64,000 nucleotides of DNA, from assembly GCA_946122785.1 (NCBI GenBank), contig CAMGYJ010000002.1, forward strand, positions 61,467,703-61,531,702. The letters are read 5' to 3'. The stretch is from Linum tenue. Its lineage: Eukaryota; Streptophyta; Magnoliopsida; Malpighiales; Linaceae. A program made the translations under genes and the position numbers. The notes under the pieces are model-generated. The model did no database searches, was not told where the DNA came from, and saw only the letters and a list, made by a program, of their open reading frames with translations. Below are positions 1-12,063 of this stretch, piece after piece; position 1 is the first letter of the stretch; every line of letters starts with the position of its first letter.

Positions 1-44
1 ATAAAATACATAAAGCGAAAATCATCTATTCATGTAAACGTAAG

Positions 45-56
45 GCTCTGATACCA
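45..56 (-). promoter_or_regulatory. primer-binding site (initiator tRNA-Met type)
   Basis: The minus strand reads TGGTATCAGAGC, two bases inside the putative LTR end. In plant LTR elements this site primes reverse transcription. Confidence 0.6.
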
Positions 57-58
57 CA

Positions 59-440
59 TGTAAACATAAATCATAATAGCATGGATCTTAGAATTAAATG
101 ATTTCACGAATGGATAATAGATCGGGGAAACCTACCTCGATCCATGACGAGAGCGGCGGCGACGCTGGAGTAGTAATCGCCGGAATTGAGTTTCTCCCTC
201 TTGACCCCTTTAGGTTTTAGGTTTAGAGATTTCTGTGATGGCTAAGAAATTCTACGTAATGGGTTGAGAGAGGACCAATCATATAGCTTCTTTATGTAGA
301 CCCACCATCAGGGTATATTAGGAATTTACCTTTTATTAACCTAATCAATATAAGATTTACCTTATATATTAAACCATTAAGTGATAATTACACTTGGGCC
401 ACAATTATTCTCTAGTGACATACGGGAATTGGGCTTACAT
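59..440 (-). mobile_element. LTR (partial) of a Ty1/copia-like element, minus strand
   Basis: On the minus strand the sequence ends in CA at 59-60. After a 2-base gap comes TGGTATCAGAGC (plus positions 45-56), the classic primer-binding site matching the 3' end of initiator tRNA-Met. This marks the 3' end of a 5' LTR whose internal region runs off the left edge of the window. A TATA-like stretch on the minus strand lies near 360-372. The far LTR boundary was not found; 440 is a guess and no TSD can be read. Confidence 0.5.
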
Positions 441-1200
441 AATCGACCGCGCCTCTCACTCCCCTCGATTTGGAGGGAGATGCACTTTAGTGGAGGGAAT
501 GGATGAATCGTTCCTATTTGGATGATGATATGGTCGTGGTTCAAGGAGGAATTGTAACTGCAATTACAAAGGGATGAGGGAGTGGATTTAGAGCAATTCG
601 TACAAGATCAAGCAGACAAATACGGTGGCTAAAATACCAATATAAATTTATGAAGTTGGGGAATATGTGATAGGCGACATTCTAGAAGGAATCATGATAA
701 GAATATGTTTGGTGGGATTCAAACTCAACTCCAGTGAATCATATGGGATTTTGTAGTTCATGCTGGACTGGGTGGCTTGATCGACTGTGCGATGTTTTGA
801 TTGAGTCGTCACCTTTCCCAGGGGGATTTATAAGATTGATTTTTGCTAAGATGTAGAAAAAGTGTCAGGATGAAAAATGTTGTAACTGTGATGAGCAGTG
901 CGTCATTGGGCACCACTATGTGCATTTGAAAGTTTCCTGGAGGAAAAAAAAAAAATGTTCTCAAGCGGTGGGATGGGAATTGGTAAAAGTATGTCATATT
1001 GCTTAAATGCTATTTTTATGTTAGGGACAATTATTTATATTTTTGGTGTTTTTAGGATTATTTGTGGGAGTTGTTTGATAATATTTTGGCATTTTATTTA
1101 TTAGGTGAATTAAAGCATGGCTTGAGGAAATTGTAGGTTTTACATATTATGTATTTGTGGAGGAGAACCAATAAGAAATAACATGAAATTTGTCACATAT
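441..1200. other. intergenic, nothing recognised
   Basis: AT-rich sequence with only short ORFs and no recognisable protein motif, terminal repeat or RNA gene. Confidence 0.5.
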
Positions 1201-2228
1201 ATTAACATAAAACCAAAACCTAGACCTAGGGTTTTTAAATCCAAGAGACGCGGGCTAGTTTCTAGAGAGAGAAGAGAGAGATTATAAATTGGAGCACTAG
1301 ATCTTCTTCTTCTAGGCTTTCCTTGCTTCCAAACTTGATCATTCCCTTCAATTAAGCTCCAAGATCACTCAAGAATTCTTTGTCCACTACAAGAAAATTA
1401 GGCTTTAGAGGCAAATATTTTGAAACAATTATTGTAGTAGTCTCTATATCTAATCTTTGAACGCATATATATTATTTGCTTCGAATTCATTAATAGATTT
1501 GTTTCAAATTCATTAATTAGAAGCAAATATTAATTGCATCTATATTTGCTTCTAAATGGAATTAGAGACAGAGGCGTCCGATGCAAATATTGTATATGTT
1601 TCAAAAGATATATAGAGACAAATAAACGACTTTTAGATGCAAAAAACTTCTGTCTCTATAACCAGATTTTCTTGTAGTGGTCTCTCTTTCTCACCAGAAC
1701 TCCCCTTTGGTGTTTTGGGTAGAAACCCTAGAGAGAGAATCAATTTCTCCTCCTAAAATCAGCTCTCATTTCTCTCTCCCTTGTTGTTGTCTTTTATACA
1801 TCCTGATAGTCGATTTTCATGGTCACTGTGACGGCTGTGTTGGAAGCCCGACCATGATCTCAGCCAAAAACGCAAGTGGTTGCTGCCGTTTTTGTCTGAC
1901 TTCACGGTCTCTGGTAAATTTTCACGTTCTGACGTCCGTGATGCCGTTTAAGCCTGCGAGGTGCAAATACATCCTTATTTCTCAGCAAACTTCACGGCCG
2001 TCATGCAATTGTCATGGTCGCTTTGTACTTTTCTTTATTTTTGGCACTTTTCGACCTCCAATCGTCCTGAAACTCGTCCTCGACCTTCCCACACATGCTA
2101 GGACCCAAAATATAACAAAATAGCACAGTCTAGCGTAAAATAGGTCGAGGGAGGATGATTTAGCAAGTCAAATGATCAAGAAATGAGGAGTAAAATATAT
2201 GTAATTAGCCCCGAATCAGGTGTTATCA
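1201..2228 (-). mobile_element. LTR remnant, minus strand, split by a CACTA MITE
   Basis: On the minus strand this begins TGATAACACC at 2228, a start shared with LTR pieces elsewhere in the window (47452 on plus; 53509 on minus begins TGATAACAGC). It carries the 'GGTCCTAG' block seen in the LTRs at 29659 and 43668. The 148-codon ORF here has no recognisable domain and is treated as chance. The left boundary is uncertain. The MITE at 1385-1679 lies inside. Confidence 0.45.
1385..1679. mobile_element. CACTA-type MITE with 3-bp TSD
   Basis: The element starts CACTACAAGAAAAT and ends ATTTTCTTGTAGTG, so the terminal inverted repeats match perfectly over 14 bases. It is flanked on both sides by GTC (1382-1384 and 1680-1682), the 3-bp TSD expected of CACTA (En/Spm) elements. 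It is 295 bp with no coding capacity. Inside are repeated variants of 'gaggcaaata', typical of subterminal repeats in this group. Confidence 0.92.
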
Positions 2229-2884
2229 GTGGTACATGGGAGGAATTAAGGTTGTTAAGTTATGACTGATATCTTATTATCAACTAGATCAATTAAGGCA
2301 CTTATGATAACAAACTAAATATTTAAAAAAATTACCAATTTATGCGCGCATTATGATTTCCTATAAGGAAAAATCATGGGTATTCATAAGATCAAGTGAG
2401 AGATTGTTAGATCACTTTTGGTGCAAGAGAGGTATCTCATCCTTAATATAATCTAATATGAAACCCATGAGTTACGATAGGATTGCGAGTGTTATCTTTT
2501 GTTAAATTGGTTCCAAGAACAAGGAGTTAGCCAAGATAAATAACTCCAAAGAGTTATCTATCTATTGCAACTCTTCCATGATGGATAGTTGAAATTAAAT
2601 CTAACGAAACTTTGTAGAAATTTCGGTCCTCTCTCCACCTATAAATAGTATGTTTTGGACCATCACAATTGCATATCCTGAAAAACACATATACCAAGTA
2701 ACTTATAGGCTGGGAGAGAGAACAAAAAATTCAACATTGTCACTTCTTCGTTAGAGCATCCACATTGGAATTGTATTATGATGTGACATTCATTTGCAAT
2801 CGTATTGATGAGATGACAATTGCAACTTTGCAAGCTTGTATCTTGTAAAGAAGTGGTTATATACCATACATGGGCCACTCCCAA
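2229..2884. other. intergenic, nothing recognised
   Basis: AT-rich sequence with short ORFs only. No domain or repeat boundary was seen. Confidence 0.45.
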
Positions 2885-3185
2885 CAACTCGAGTTATTGA
2901 GACCAGTTGGTTTATAACATGGTATCAGAGCTGATTTGTCCTTGAGGTCACGTGTTCAAGTCCTCACGACCCCCATTATTAACCGTTGTCTTCAAGCCCA
3001 TGGTATGGTCGGCGGGCCTGTGCAAACTGCAAGCCCATGAGTCGGCTTTCGTTTGATGAGGCATGTAAGGAAGTGATTAAGTATCATACATGGGCATCTC
3101 CCAACAACTCGAGTTATTGGAACCAGTTGGTTTATGACATATCTAATGCAATTATGGATTACAAGTCAGATCATATTTTTTCTGA
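2885..3185 (+). repeat. SINE-like dispersed repeat, with internal duplication
   Basis: The block CAACAACTCGAGTTATTG followed by 'ccagttggtttat' occurs twice (about 2882 and 3100). Between the copies is TGGTATCAGAGC, then a B-box-like GTGTTCAAGTCC at about 2950. Diverged copies of the leading block recur at about 12983, 54763, 55086, 55345, 57087 and 57161. The body at 3000-3080 ('cctgtgcaaactgcaagccc') recurs near 55270. This looks like a tRNA-related SINE family. The 69-codon ORF here is repeat sequence, not a gene. Confidence 0.5.
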
Positions 3186-5019
3186 AAAACAATGAGGAGG
3201 TTATAAAGAGCCCAAATGTAATTGTGTATACAATTGCATTGATGTGGATGCTCTAACCCTATTTTCAATCAACATGAATAAGGTTTTCTTCTAATCAGTT
3301 TTCTTCTTCTATTCCATGTGATTCCGATTTTATGATTTCATGTAAGTTAAGGTTTACAATTGTGCCTTCCTTGTTGAAGAAAAAGCGGACACATCATTTA
3401 ACTAACTGTGACCTAGCTAATAGCGATTAGTTAATGCCTAAATATACTCTCAATGACTAAGCCGGAAAATGGACAACGACGTCCCTTTAGTATTCTTATC
3501 TTATTGTTTTCGTTTTTACTCGTATATATGTAGTTGGAGTCTATTAGTTATTAACGTTTACATTAACTGTCTTATTTTTTGTCGATGCATATAACGGTGT
3601 GGGAAATATCCTGATTTGGGATGACTTCTATGTTTCTTGTGGCAAACAAAAAGATAGGCGAGGATCAAAGCACTGAAAATGACAAAGAAATGAAAGCATG
3701 TTGTCGCCAAAGACAGTTAATTGTTTGTCAATTGAGCTGCATGATGATCCAACAAAAACATCTTAGGTTTGTTCGCAGAAGCGGTTAATTAAATTAGCTT
3801 TTAACGACACAATACGACGAGTGTCATTAAGACAAAAACTCCCGAGAAGAACTGCTAACTAATCTTTCCTCGGGTTTATACATTTGATGCTCTTGCGAGA
3901 AGCTAGTTCGTTAGGCTAAGGGTCTATTAGCTTTTAACGACACTATAAGACGAGAGGTTCGTTAATTAATACAGTAATCTGGGAAGCTGATGATAACTAA
4001 CTTTTCATCGGGCTTGTAATTTGATGCTTGCGAGAAGTTTGTTTGGCTTAGGTGACTAGGGATGGATTGCTATGGATCTTTTCTTGTTCGTTTGTATCAT
4101 ATGTCAATGATTTATTGTTTCGTAAGTATGTAATTTGCAGATAGAAGATAATGGAAAGAGGAGAAGCGAGTTGTGTGGTATTAGATTTACATCCACATGA
4201 GTGATATTCCAATTTTATATTAGGCTTCTTTGAGCAGCTACACTATATTGCAAGCTTATATGTAATTAGGGTATTTTCAACTGTAAAGTTGAGGCCATAT
4301 TGTGATATTAACCCTAGTAAGTGATAGTTAATATGCCATCACCTGAACCAACTAAATAGAGGAAGAATATTTTGAGCCCTAAACTTGGATCATCTTCTGC
4401 ATGAAGAATTTTACTATGCTTTAGAGTATTGGTGTTTTACTTTTTTTTTTTTTTATCTTTATGATAAAATTTCAAATTGTACCTTTAATATTATGATACA
4501 ATTTCAGGTTGTACCTATACTCGTTTGCACAAATACCTTTATTGTACAAATTTCCTTATAGTACAACATGAACTTGTACCTTTGACGTTATGGGATAACT
4601 TCAAATTGCGCATTAAAGCACCAATGCTTTAAAACATAGTAGAAGTGCTCTCTGCATATACGAATACATAATATAACGCTCTATAATGAACTCAATACCA
4701 ATCACAATCAGCAACCTCCAACAATTGATAGTTTCCCAAAACACCAATTTGAATAAGAAATAGTACTGATGTCGGCTTGTATAGTAGAAGGCTCCATGAA
4801 TAGGTTAGAAAGGTGATCTTCACTAATATTTTCAATGGACTGTAGTTTCATAAATCGATATTGGATATAATAATTTTCGCATAAAAATATTTGTAATGTT
4901 GTTTAATATCTTCATATATTACCAATGTAACTATCCCGTATGAAAGTTCATATATTTTCGCACAAAAAACTTTATTTATGATAAATTCCATGAATATGAG
5001 ATTTAAATGTTGAAATATG
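3186..5019. other. intergenic, with a tandem duplication at 3797-4045
   Basis: No gene was recognised. A block starting 'attagcttttaacgacac' at about 3797 is repeated at about 3928 (period about 131 bp). Both copies continue through 'gaagc/gaag..ctaact' and end in 'tgatgc..gcgagaag'. The rest is AT-rich. Confidence 0.5.

Positions 5020-5055
<36 letters not shown>
5020..5055. repeat. (TA)n microsatellite
   Basis: Uninterrupted TA dinucleotides over about 36 bases, directly next to the foldback element at 5062. Confidence 0.95.
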
Positions 5056-5059
<4 letters not shown>

Positions 5060-5061
5060 AA

Positions 5062-5648
5062 GGTTAGCGTACGCCCATTGAGTTTTGTTATTTAGACAAT
5101 GAATTGACCGGAGTTTGGGGCATTATATTATAATCTAACCCCTAATGTGTGAACCCATATCCCCAATTCACTTACCCAAAGCATGAGATTCATTTAATCT
5201 TGAAATGAAATCAACGATTATGATTCATCAAATTATCGTTGATTTTCATTTTAAGATTAAAGGAAATTTTGCGATTTGGTTAGAAAATTAGGAACTGGGG
5301 TTCACCATTAGAGGTTATGGTATAGTATCATGCTCCAAACTCCGGTTAATTCATTGTCTAAATAGAAAAACTCAACGGGCGTACGCTACGCTAATGCATG
5401 CATGAATCACAGTCCCCAATTCACTAACTCAAAGCATGAGATTCATTTAATCTTGAAATGAAAATCTACGATTCCGATTCATCAAAATTATCAATGATTT
5501 TCATTTTAAGATTAAACGAATCTCATGCTTTGGGTTAGAAAATTAGGGACTAGGGCTCACCCATTATAGGTTAGGGTATAGTATCATGTCCCAAACTCCA
5601 GTCAATTCATGATATAAATAGCAAAACTCAACGAGGCGTATGCTAGCC
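5062..5648. mobile_element. foldback MITE with a duplicated arm
   Basis: The left end GGTTAGCGTACGCC is the inverted complement (12 of 14) of the right end GGCGTATGCTAGCC at 5635-5648. A long arm runs inward ('gagttttgttatttag', 'gaattgaccggagtttggg'). Its complement occurs twice, at about 5330-5393 and 5590-5648. Each copy also has an inner dyad ('gattcatttaatcttgaaatga' shortened here, against its complement). The element is almost entirely palindromic and non-coding. No clear TSD was seen. Confidence 0.65.
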
Positions 5649-5696
5649 TGAACCATAATAAATAGTTTGATTGTTGTTTTTTTGGAAGATAGTCAA

Positions 5697-6724
5697 AATG
5701 CAATCCCATCTGAGTTCCGATCTCACAACCGAAAAGATGAACTAGATTCTTCAATGTCGTTTTTCGAGGAAGTGGCTGGCACTCAACCCTAAGACAGATG
5801 TTATTCTTCGTCTCGATATGATAGTCATCGACTCAAAGGTAAACAATGAACAACAAAATTATGTATGTGATTCAATGCGTTGACAATTATTAAGTTTCAA
5901 TCAAATACCGAGACCGAAGCATGCGACGATATTCCAGAGATACCAGCTTACAAATTTTACTTCATCAAAGAATATGTGATTGAGAGGAAGTCCAATCAAA
6001 GGAACTTTCTTTCAGGTATTAAGTCCTATTCATCAAATATTTGTTACACAGATGTCGTCGGCCAACTTATTCAGTATTCGGATTTAATGATATCTACTAC
6101 ACTCACCATAAAGGTTACACACGCAGAGAACTCCAACTAAAACTTCCCAAATATGTAACTCCTTTTATTCTTAATTTTAAATATCATGAATTTTCTTAAC
6201 TTTAATCGCAACTCTAATATACAATTTGACTATAGGGAATTGATTGTCAAGGTAATTCTCTTTGGTAGGATAGTCGCCCAACTAAATTCAATCCTTGAAA
6301 ATGCGGGCAACCGACCTCTCATCCTGGTCATTACTTCCTTATGCATCGTTCCATACAACATTAAGGAGACAACTTAATTACCTTATTTTCACTGATCAAA
6401 CATTGACACTAAGTAACCGACATTTAATCAAATTAATGCTATTTTGCAGGTAAAATTAAATTCACCACTTCAGGAGCGACCTTACTACTCGCGAATCCAA
6501 GAATTCCAGAAGTATTTAATTTTAGGACAAGGTGAAGTTCTTAAACATTTACTCACAATATTTGCTTGCGTGTTATGAGTTTGATGTTGAACAAACCAAA
6601 ACGGGAATAATTACAACTCCTTTTTGGTGATAACAGTGATGGCGATGGACCAAATCCATTGGTGAAAAGCATAGAAGCACCTCAAAGGAAGGATGAGGAC
6701 GAGCACGACACTGACGATGAGTAA
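5697..6724 (+). pseudogene. RPA1-like (replication protein A large subunit, OB-fold) gene, broken
   Basis: Several stretches match the plant RPA70-like family of OB-fold single-strand-DNA-binding proteins. In order they are RKWLALNPKTDVILRLDM (from 5767), YTDVVGQLIQYSDL (about 6043-6085), GYTRRELQLKL (about 6114-6146) and GNRPLILVITSL (about 6304-6340). Then come FTTSGATLLL and IPEVFNFR in an exon from about 6450 to 6531. The 3' end is well kept: GT donor at 6532, AG acceptor before 6637, and an in-phase last exon ending in an acidic tail and TAA at 6722-6724. The 5' half is damaged. There is a frame change near 5745-5760, another near 6110, and the piece expected after the first beta-strands is missing. 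Helitrons also carry RPA-like genes, so a transposon origin is possible, but no Helitron end was found here. Confidence 0.7.
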
Positions 6725-7422
6725 ATATAAGGGTTATTCAGAACAATTTTAGAATTCGGTTCCTTTGTAAAGGGTTTGTCGTTTATTTTTCGTAAATTAC
6801 TTATGTTCGATGAGTCTATTAGTATGTCCGATAACACTATGATGTTCATATTTTAAATGGTTTAAGTACTTTAATAATTTGGATTCTTTTACACTACCAA
6901 GAAATTTACATTTCGATAATTTTAGAGATCTGGATTATTGTAAACTAACAGAACAAGTGAAACTCATGCTATTCCTATTTTGTATTTACACGATTCGCAA
7001 ATGAACCCGATATTACTACCTATTTAGTATTTACGTGATTTGGAAATGAAATCGACCAACCGGCCGGCCCCGTGACTAGTATATTGATAAAGAAGTAGAT
7101 GGAAGGATTGAGTTTGAGAAGAGTATGGCAGGATTTCAAGAAGAACAAAAAGTGAAAGAGAGAGAGAAAGAGAGGACGAGGATTGTTGCGGCCTAGGAGA
7201 GGGGATGGAAGATTAGGGGTTTTGATGCCTTCGGGATTTTCTTATTATTTGAAAATCATTTACATAATCCTACACAACCTACGTTTAAACAATATAGAGT
7301 GATTCCGTAAAATTCCCAAAACATCACCAAAATATAAAAAACATAAATAAAATACTTATGTCTTCATCAAAAAGCCCACCTCTCACCATGATACAACACA
7401 GTGCTTCAGTAATGAAGATTAA
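6725..7422. other. intergenic, nothing recognised
   Basis: Downstream of the RPA1-like relic. No domain, repeat boundary or RNA gene was seen. Confidence 0.45.
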
Positions 7423-7993
7423 TGTTGGAAATTTGGTTGAACCGGACTAAGCAAGTCAAATCGATTTTGGGTTGGACTGACCAACCGGTTTGGCATTAGA
7501 CCGACCGAACCAATATTTTAATTTCATGAAGGGACGCATCCCTTTAGCCTAGTGGCGGTTGCATTATTTTATGGATAAGGATGACCTTATGGATAAGGAC
7601 AACCTTATGGATAGAAGCAACCCTTCATATGAATAATGATAACATTTCATATGGATAAAGGCAACCTTTCGTATGGATAAAGGCAACCGTTCATGAAATT
7701 ATGCATGGATTCGGCCCCTATAAATATATGTGTGGGGTGGATGGTGCCACATACCATCAAACATATTCTTCTTCTTTCTTCCAAAAATTTCTAAGTATGC
7801 TTTAGTGTTCTTGAGCCTAGATTCTAAAGTGGTGATAGTTTTATCCTCGGAAGAACTTTCCTGTAACCCAAGGCTTTGTTGAGGGTGAAAATATTCTTTT
7901 TGGAAAGTGAATGTTGTTCACGACTCTATCACAATCCTAGTCACCCTTTCTCGGGCTATCGTACGTATACCCTCACTCCTAAAAGTCCGAACA
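7423..7993 (+). repeat. 5' LTR of the copia element
   Basis: Begins TGTTGG and is nearly identical to 9890-10460. Both contain a run of 'tatggataagg..caacc' short repeats, a TATAAATATAT promoter box (about 7728) and the tail 'tcctaaaagtcc'. Confidence 0.88.
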
Positions 7994-8885
7994 ATCGAAA
8001 AGAATATTTTCCGGTATGATGGCTCGAACCACTCTTTGCAAGAAACCGGTTCCGGTCTATGGAATTATGAGAATGTTCGATGATGAGTTTTTCATCGATG
8101 ATAGTAGAAGATGGGTTTTCCTCATATTAGTCTCATGGTGTATTCCATATTCGTAAGGTAACTTGGAAGAGGGATGATTCAAAGATGAGGAAGAAGGAGA
8201 AGGCTTCGTAAAATGGAGAAATAGAAGAATGACAATTGCCTTTGTGTAGGTCACATACTCAATGTTTAATTTGTCTAATTCTCTATTTGACATTTTTGAA
8301 GTTCTAGACAAATTTTGATTTGTCTAGTGGTTTGGTGGTGTGATTTTGTCTAGGAGTTTATGTTATTTAAACCAAGGAGACAAAATGTATATAAAATTTA
8401 TGATGATTCTGGTAATGAAGTCATCGTACATTTGTATGTATATGACATGCTTATCTTTGGGACCAATAAAAGATAAGTGAACTTTTGATAAAAAGTTGTT
8501 ATTTAAATTCTCCATGTGGGACATGGGGGAGGTAAATGTGATTCTGTCTATTGAATCAAGCGGTACAACAAAGAATCTTCCTTCTCTAAATTTTTTTTGC
8601 ATTGAGAAGGTACTCGTAAAGAAAATTCCTTAGTGGAAATTGTCGTGGGTTAGATACGACAATGGATCCACAAGAATGGAACTTATGATTAATACTGGCC
8701 AACGAGTTTTACTACTGGAGTATCCATGTTAAATGGGTTTGATGTATGCATGACTTGCATGATGCTAGATATCGCATATGCGATAGAACAATTAAGTCGG
8801 TACATGATGAATCATAGTGCTCATCATTTGAAATGAAGTGAGGCGTGTACTAAGATATCTCAAAGGGTCATTGTATTGAGTTATA

Positions 8886-9185
8886 GTGGCTTTCCATCCA
8901 TTTTTGGAAGGATTTGTGGATGTTAGTTGGATTTCTCATGTTAAAGGCGATACTTCAACATTGAGATGGGTCCTCATGCTTGGGGGAGGTGCCATATTTT
9001 GGGTCTCTAGAAAGCAAACTTGCATCACTAGTTCCACTATGGAGTTAAAGTTTGTGGCCTTGATTTCTCTTAGAGAAAATGCATTATTGTTGAGATGCTT
9101 GGTTTATGACATATATTTATGGTCTAAACCAATCTCCCCTAAGCTATTTTTTGTGATAGTAATGCTAATTTGGCTAAGCATATAG
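8886..9185 (+). pseudogene. copia RNase H fragment
   Basis: The translation contains LEGFVDVSWISHVKGD and KQTCITSSTMELKFVALIS. In copia RNase H the first aspartate follows 'GF.D..W' and the 'SSTMESEF.AL' block carries the catalytic glutamate. Upstream frames are broken, so this is a relic of pol rather than an expressed gene. Confidence 0.82.
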
Positions 9186-9889
9186 TCAAGTGAAAATGAC
9201 AAGAACGGTCATGTAGGAGTAAGGCACGGTAAACTCTGTGAACTTATCATTCATAGAGTTGTGTCTAGACAATATGACCAGACTCGATATAATTTAGTTG
9301 ATCATTTGACGAAATGGTTAACTAGTGACTTGGTGATAAAGTCTGTGAAAGAGATGGGTTTAAAGTCCATATAATTTCTGATCATGGGATACCCAATTCC
9401 CCTCTAATACAACATTAGAGGCTAAATTCAATGTTAATTGAAGCACACAATTTGTCATCCCGAGGTATGGGCTTGTTATCCTGCATGAGAGTAGAGGATG
9501 AAGTTCAAAACTTCTTAATTGAATCTTTGACAAAGTGTATTATGCGGTACACGAATAAAAGATTCGACCTACGTAAGCATGAAGTGTACCAGCTTCTAGA
9601 AACCCGGACTTTGGTTTCGTGTGCGCTTATGAGAAGGATTGGACACATGGCGGTTAATAGTGTCAAGGCACTTAGAATTTTGAAACCTTAAGTGTATATT
9701 ATCTTCGAATATTCATATGAGTCAATAGGGTTCAATCGTTAACGACACCCTTTGTATTCGAGTATTTGTCAAGTGTAATATACTAAGATGAAAATTCAAT
9801 CGTCATGACATTTTCATTTATGCTTAAGTTTTGTTGGAAGAATGTTGTGATTTTAGTGAATTCTATGAATCACTAAGATGGGGGAGGAA

Positions 9890-10460
9890 TGTTGGAAATT
9901 TGGTTGAACCGGACTAACAAAGTCAAACCGGTTTTGGGTTTGACCGACCAACCAGTTTGGCATTAGACAGACCGAACCAATATTCTAATTTCATGAAGGG
10001 ACACATCCCTTTAGCCTAGTGGCGGTTGCATTATTTTATAGATAAGGATGGCCTTATGGATAAAGACAACCTTATGGATAGAGACAACCCTTCATATGGA
10101 TAAGGATAACCTTTCATATGGATAAAGACAACCTTTCGTATGGATAAAGGCAACCGTTCATGAAACAATACATGGATTCGGCCCCTATAAATATATGTGT
10201 GGGGTGGATGGTGCCACATACCATCAAACATATTCTTCTTCTTTCTTCCAAAAATTTCTAAGTATGCTTTAATGTTCTTGAGCCTAGAACCTAAAGTGGT
10301 GATAGTTTTATCCTCGGGAGAAATTTCCTGTAACCCAAGGCTTTGTTGAGGGTGGAAATATTCTTTTCAGAAAGTGAACGTTGTTCATGACTCTATCACA
10401 ATCCTATTCACTCGTTCTCGGGCTATCGTACGTATACCCTCACTCCTAAAAGTCCCAACT
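9890..10460 (+). repeat. 3' LTR of the copia element
   Basis: Preceded by the purine tract AAGATGGGGGAGGAA. It matches the left LTR along its whole length with scattered substitutions and no net length change, so the insertion is not recent but not ancient. Confidence 0.88.
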
Positions 10461-10485
10461 GGAGATTCGATGGGTGCACGGTAGA

Positions 10486-10871
10486 CAGGGGCGGAGACAC
10501 AGTGCAAGTAGGGTGTTCCATGGCACACCCTTGGGTCGGGGCTAGAACATAAAAAAATGGGGTATTAGTTTATGCTATTGCTAGGATTTGAACATATAAA
10601 ACCCCCTTACTATTAGTTTTGACATCTTTCACTAAACCACAATTACTTACGTGATACGCTAATATGTTTTATTGCATATATATAATTTACTGTTTACAAA
10701 TAATAAGTAAATTAAATTTAAAAACCTCATAATTAAATGCTTATTCAAGCAGTAATAGAAACTTTAGCTCTAACAAACAAGTTTCTCCCAGTCCCACCCT
10801 TGACCCTTCATCTTCCTTAGTTCCTCTTTCTCTTTGGCACCCCCTTACCCAAAATCCTGGCTACGCCACTG
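10486..10871. mobile_element. hAT-type MITE with 8-bp TSD
   Basis: The left end CAGGGGCGGAGACA and the inverted right end CAGTGGCGTAGCCA form the terminal repeats. The flanks are ACGGTAGA at 10478-10485 and 10872-10879, a perfect 8-bp TSD. It is 386 bp and non-coding, and it sits just past the copia 3' LTR. Confidence 0.88.
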
Positions 10872-10879
10872 ACGGTAGA

Positions 10880-11866
10880 CAGCATACACAACAAATACAA
10901 GAAGTTGGTGAAAATGTTATCATTTATCCACATGCAAGATTATCATTATCTAATATCTAGAAAAATTTGTTTTATCAATATAGAATATTATTATTTTCGT
11001 GATAATATAACTTCAATTAAACCAAATTGAAACTGAATATGTCTCTTCATAAAATTAGAATATCTAATTTGGTCTATTCAAGTACAAAACGATTTGATCG
11101 ATCAAACCCAAACCAAGTTGTCTCAACTTCTAATTAATCCAATTGAAACAAATTTCCAGCATATCTATCACGAGAGCTACCGTGCGTTCCTTCCTCAGGA
11201 CAGTTATAAAAATAAAACCATTAGTCAACTTACTACCTAGTCAACTTTCTCAGGCGAAGAGAGAGAGAGAAAGATAGGGCAAATTTATTGGCAATTTGGC
11301 AGTGGTGGAAGAGCAAGGTAGACGTACGTGCGGGTGTTGATTGATATAATTAATGCAGCATTGCACGTGCAACGTACCCACCACCAGCTCTGACACCCTC
11401 CACTGGCTTCCGTTACGTTACACACGAGATTCGAAGCCAAACGAACGGTTTTGCGAAACGGGAAACGTACCATTTGGCATCGCATGCTTGTTGGGTGTTG
11501 GCACTGTCTGCGACCACACGAGATCAACGTATCCAACGGTTTATTTCTCCCCTTTTCCCTCTCCTCTTACCATTTCAAACGTTAATTTGATTGATGATAT
11601 GCCAATTACAATCGAGGATGCTTCGTGAATTTGATTGATGATTTGCGCAGTCTGTTTCAAAAACATGGTTTAAGACAGAGGAGGGTTATTGGATGAATTG
11701 TTGGGTAATTTGATTCAATTGTTATAATTCATATTGAGTTGGGTTTGAAAATGGATCTAATTTGATCATCTTATTCGGGTATTATCTAAGTGTATGTATT
11801 TGGGCACAGATGATTCATGATGGTACATATACAAAGACAATATCAATATCAACCATCTCATTAACT
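10880..11866. other. intergenic, nothing recognised
   Basis: Overlapping ORFs near 11285-11628 on both strands show no recognisable motif and look like chance frames. A (GA)n-rich patch lies at about 11255-11275. Confidence 0.45.
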
Positions 11867-11874
11867 AGTGTTGG

Positions 11875-12055
11875 CAGCGGCGGACTCAGGATAGAGCAGA
11901 ACACTGGCCCACATTTGAAAAGAGGCATGGAGGACTGGGTCGTAACTCGACGAGAACATAAACCTAAAATAAAAAAATTTCAAGGACTATATTAGCTCCG
12001 GGTCTAGGAGAGGGCTGGACCGTGGCCCGGGGGCGGCACCCTAGATTCACCACTG
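11875..12055. mobile_element. short hAT-type MITE, same family as 10486
   Basis: Starts CAGCGGCGGACTCAGGAT and ends CTAGATTCACCACTG, related to the ends of the element at 10486-10871. Flanks are AGTGTTGG (11867-11874) and AGCGTTGG (12056-12063), an 8-bp TSD with one mismatch. Only 181 bp, non-coding. Confidence 0.78.
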
Positions 12056-12063
12056 AGCGTTGG

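Larger units (their letters stand above)
7423..10460 (+). mobile_element. degenerate Ty1/copia LTR retrotransposon
   Basis: Two direct repeats of equal length (571 bp), each starting TGTTGGAAATTTGG, flank a 1.9-kb interior. A polypurine tract lies at 9875-9889, directly before the right LTR. The interior keeps fragments of a copia polyprotein only: a reverse-transcriptase scrap (HLYVYDMLIFGTNK, about 8430-8471) and an RNase H piece at 8886-9185. Gag, protease and integrase are not recognisable. No matching 5-bp TSD was found (ATTAA against GGAGA). Confidence 0.85.

Noticed and set aside
1677..2123. 148-codon plus-strand ORF
   Set aside because: It begins within the CACTA MITE end and continues through an LTR remnant on the other strand.
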